From positions 545,918 to 609,917 of the forward strand of contig NZ_LT700191.1 in the NCBI RefSeq assembly GCF_900155425.1: a DNA stretch of 64,000 nucleotides. The letters run 5' to 3'. The DNA is from Parabacteroides massiliensis. Its GTDB lineage: Bacteria; Bacteroidota; Bacteroidia; Bacteroidales; Tannerellaceae. Made by a program: the position numbers and the translations under genes. Under the pieces are notes generated by a model that did not search any database, was not told where the DNA came from, and was given only the letters and a program-made list of their open reading frames with translations. Shown piece by piece: positions 62,579 to 64,000 of this stretch (within the stretch, counting starts at the first letter, position 1; each line of letters starts with the position of its first letter).

Positions 62579-64000
62579 TTACAAATTATCAAATAAAAAG
62601 TTAGACATTCTGGTATACAGATGATAGCGGGTATTTCCTCCATAGATACTGTGGTTACGGTCTTTGTAAACTTGCATTTCAAACTGTTTACCTGCTTGTA
62701 CCAAGCTTTCGGCATAATCCATCGTCTGCTGGAAATGTACATTATCGTCGGCTGTTCCGTGGATCAGCAACAACTTTCCCTGCAAATCCTTTGCCAGACG
62801 GATCGGCGAAGTGGCGGCATAACCTTCAAAATTTTCTTGTGGCGTACGCATAAAGCGTTCCGTATAGACAGAGTCGTAATATTTCCAGTCGGTAGGAGGT
62901 GCGACAGCAATACCGGCTTTGAATGTTCCGTTACCGACGCTCATGGCCATCAGCGTATTGTAACCACCAAAGCTCCATCCCCAGATAGCCATGCGGCTCT
63001 TATCGACAAACGGCAATTTGCCTAAAGCTTGCGCGGCTTCCACCTGATCTCTGGATTCCAGTTCTCCCATCCGCAGATAGGTACACTTGCGGAAGGCTTC
63101 ACCACGGGCTCCTGTTCCACGTCCGTCCACGCAGACCGTTATGATCCCGTTAGCCGCCAGATATTGTTCCCAATCAAAACCATATTTATCCAATACCTGC
63201 TGGGAGTTTGGACCACTGTACTGGAACATCAGAACCGGATATTTTTTCGATTCGTCGAAATCGGCCGGCTTCACGATCCATGCATTCAGTTCATAATCGG
63301 AAGCCGTACGCACTTTGATAAATTCTTTCTTGGCATATGAATAGCCTGCCAGCTTATCGATCAGCCGGGCGTTATCCTGAAGGACACGCAGTGCTTTATT
63401 GGACTTTGTCTCGTTCACGGTAATTTTGACCGGTGTATTCGCATTTGAATATTGATTTACATAATAAGCGAAGTTATCGCTGAATGTTGCATTGTTCGTT
63501 CCTTCCTGTGTGGAAAGTTTCGTCTTTACGCCTTTCGCATCGATTTTATATATGGCACGCCGGATTGGACTTTCTTCGGCCGATTCATAATAAACCGTCT
63601 TAGTCGCTTCGTCATATCCCAGGAATGCCGTCACGTCCCAATTGCCTTTCGTCACCTGCCGTTGCAAGACTCCCGTCGGAGAATACAGATAAATATGCGC
63701 ATAACCATCCTGTTCATTTACATAAGAGAAGCTGTTCGCATAAAAATGGATGGAATTCAACCACTCCGAATCGACATAAGCCTTATTTTCATCACGCAGG
63801 ATCAAACGGAAAACACCGCTTTTCGGATTTGCATAATACATATTGAATACATTCTGATGACGGTTCAAAGTCATCACAGCCAACTGATCATCATTATTCG
63901 TGAAAACGATCCGTGGAATATAGCTGTCCTCTTCTACCGGGACTTTCAGCTCCTTCGTATCTTTCGTCGCCACGTCATAAGAGTGTAACGTTACTTTCGA
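62579..64000 (-). CDS. S9 family peptidase (DPP IV-like), 5' part beyond the window
   Basis: 474 codons visible; the frame is open to the window end (SKVTLHSYDVATKD), so the N terminus with signal peptide and part of the beta-propeller are missing. Visible: end of the propeller (NDDQLAVMTLNRHQNVFNMY, VNEQDGYAHIYLYSPTGVLQ), then the alpha/beta-hydrolase domain: catalytic Ser in IWGWSFGGYNTLMAMS, Asp in LLIHGTADDNVHFQQ, His in YKDRNHSIYGGNTRYHLY. Family members release X-Pro or X-Ala dipeptides in the periplasm. Upstream neighbour unknown; transcript probably continues into lipA. Confidence 0.93.
   Translation of the reverse strand, partial: SKVTLHSYDVATKDTKELKVPVEEDSYIPRIVFTNNDDQLAVMTLNRHQNVFNMYYANPKSGVFRLILRDENKAYVDSEWLNSIHFYANSFSYVNEQDGYAHIYLYSPTGVLQRQVTKGNWDVTAFLGYDEATKTVYYESAEESPIRRAIYKIDAKGVKTKLSTQEGTNNATFSDNFAYYVNQYSNANTPVKITVNETKSNKALRVLQDNARLIDKLAGYSYAKKEFIKVRTASDYELNAWIVKPADFDESKKYPVLMFQYSGPNSQQVLDKYGFDWEQYLAANGIITVCVDGRGTGARGEAFRKCTYLRMGELESRDQVEAAQALGKLPFVDKSRMAIWGWSFGGYNTLMAMSVGNGTFKAGIAVAPPTDWKYYDSVYTERFMRTPQENFEGYAATSPIRLAKDLQGKLLLIHGTADDNVHFQQTMDYAESLVQAGKQFEMQVYKDRNHSIYGGNTRYHLYTRMSNFLFDNL

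Noticed and set aside
1-64000. tRNA, rRNA or tmRNA genes
   Set aside because: No cloverleaf-type or rRNA-like sequence noticed on either strand by eye; a dedicated scan was not possible.

Overview
The window reads as a piece of chromosome from an anaerobic gut Bacteroidales, most likely Parabacteroides or a close relative. The basis is a SusC/SusD pair, outer-membrane lipoproteins with short lipoboxes, promoters of the Bacteroidetes type (TAnnTTTG at about -7, sometimes with TTTG 19 bp upstream), a large DUF6383-type surface protein, C-terminal modules resembling type IX secretion sorting domains, and the Bacteroidales gene orders ilvD-ilvB-ilvN-thioesterase-ilvC and rlmH / DUF4783 / nadC. 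The genus is an inference; no rRNA or tRNA gene was seen.

Layout. 1-8917: a 5'-truncated susC, susD, two glycerophosphodiester phosphodiesterase (GDPD) family genes and a large protein of lectin-like beta-trefoil repeats, which together look like a nutrient-capture locus for a glycerophosphodiester-containing substrate. 9234-21029: housekeeping and envelope genes (aldo/keto reductase, DUF4301, a RelA-type alarmone synthetase, CCA-adding enzyme, a lipoprotein, a DUF6383 protein, MscS channel, TPR protein). 21106-27562: the leucine operon leuA-leuC-leuD-(citramalate/isopropylmalate synthase-like)-leuB on the minus strand, led by an attenuator. 27729-30249: a beta-propeller lipoprotein and a phosphatase-like protein. 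30424-35559: an accessory patch with an AbiE toxin-antitoxin pair whose toxin is frameshifted, an IS1182-like remnant, an intact IS256-family element, severed ORF fragments and a lipoprotein gene broken at a T7 tract. 35863-42242: the ilv operon on the minus strand, led by a second attenuator. 42537-44123: a three-gene HipBST-like toxin-antitoxin system with three evenly spaced operators. 44555-48027: a membrane-bound TPR/HTH regulator, a lipoprotein-like gene and an outer-membrane barrel. 48139-64000: housekeeping genes (PatB/MalY-type lyase, SlyD-like FKBP, aroC, rlmH, DUF4783, nadC, acyltransferase, RsmI- and RsmF-type methyltransferases, DUF4837, a membrane HTH protein, ppk1, YfcE-like phosphoesterase, Nudix-like membrane protein, lipA, and an S9 peptidase cut by the window end).

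How it works together. The leu and ilv operons supply nearly all enzymes for leucine, isoleucine and valine from pyruvate and 2-oxobutyrate. Each is preceded by its own promoter, a short ORF rich in the regulatory amino acids (Leu/Ile for leu; Val/Leu/Ile for ilv), an antiterminator arm at the short ORF's stop codon, and a rho-independent terminator. This is a complete classic attenuation layout in a Bacteroidetes, and the two leaders share the start of their transcripts. Two families of short intergenic inverted repeats (TTGACAATTG-type and GATTTATGATTT-type) recur between housekeeping genes and sometimes encode the last codons of genes.

The strongest points for follow-up are the two attenuators, the HipBST-like operon with 41-bp operator spacing, and the SusCD-GDPD locus.
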